A stretch of DNA of 64,000 nt from Neoarius graeffei (taxonomy: Eukaryota > Chordata > Actinopteri > Siluriformes > Ariidae): NCBI RefSeq assembly GCF_027579695.1, contig NC_083596.1:18241255-18305254 (forward strand), written 5' to 3'. This document shows, one piece after another, positions 63,741 to 64,000 of this stretch; position 1 is the first letter of the stretch, and every line of letters begins with the position of its first letter. The position numbers were made by a program, and so were the translations under genes. The notes beneath the pieces are model-generated. The model was not told where the DNA came from. It did not search any database and saw only the letters and a program-made list of their open reading frames with translations.

Positions 63741-64000
63741 CAACTCCTAGGAAAAATCCTTCTTTGTTAATATTTAAGGATCTAATCCCATTGAGTGGTT
63801 TCTATATCCACTTCTTTTGAGTGTACTTCTTGGTTTTAATAACTTGCTTGTTTGCTGTACACAAACATGGCAAGAAGTTCTTGTGCTAATGGACCAGACT
63901 CCACTTTTGGATCATTAATCCCTTTTGATTGAGGATGACCTGCATGCATGGTTTTATGTTGGCTTCTGGTACATCCATAGAATTTTAAATACAATATCTA

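Overview
The window is nuclear DNA from a ray-finned (teleost) fish. It is AT-rich and intron-rich, with GT-AG splice sites. It is packed with fish-type repeats: Tc1-like transposons, tRNA-headed SINEs, PIF/Harbinger-, hAT- and Kolobok-like elements, and foldback elements. The SINE family resembles those I know from catfish, but I cannot fix the order of fish from sequence alone. There are no bacterial-style operons, no CRISPR and no convincing tRNA or rRNA genes.

The one confidently recognised gene is pkn3 (protein kinase N3, a Rho effector kinase of the AGC group) on the + strand. I could assemble 20 exons from 21468 to 60792. Their splice phases agree throughout and give an open 855-codon reading frame, including a 7-codon first exon and a 63-nt exon (57502..57564) that has to be found by its splice sites. 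The protein reads as three HR1 coiled coils, a C2-like domain, a proline-rich linker with PPKPPR, and an AGC kinase domain. The frame is cut by the window end after the C-lobe exon at 60685..60792. The last roughly 100 residues (end of the C-lobe, turn and hydrophobic motifs) must lie to the right.

Layout. 0-5.4 kb: repeats (an 8-bp-TSD foldback element, a decayed THAP-domain gene, a SINE) and a CpG/CRE-rich promoter-like patch near 5.1 kb with a possible non-coding first exon pointing left. 5.48-9.75 kb: a large tandem array of a 67-bp unit that can form a hairpin, with a higher-order period of 801 bp. 9.8-21 kb: a repeat-filled intergenic region with a Tc1-like transposon, a cluster of SINEs nested in an older element, and a duplicated block of about 1 kb. 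21.4-60.8 kb: pkn3. Its introns hold nearly every class of cut-and-paste element, several nested inside one another. 60.8-64 kb: the following pkn3 intron, with a long foldback element and transposon-derived coding fragments.

All other coding potential looks transposon-derived and mostly broken: three Tc1 transposases, two THAP genes, two Myb/SANT-like Harbinger genes, a Crypton-like piece, an integrase-type HTH fragment, and three fragments of one unnamed repeat-borne protein family.
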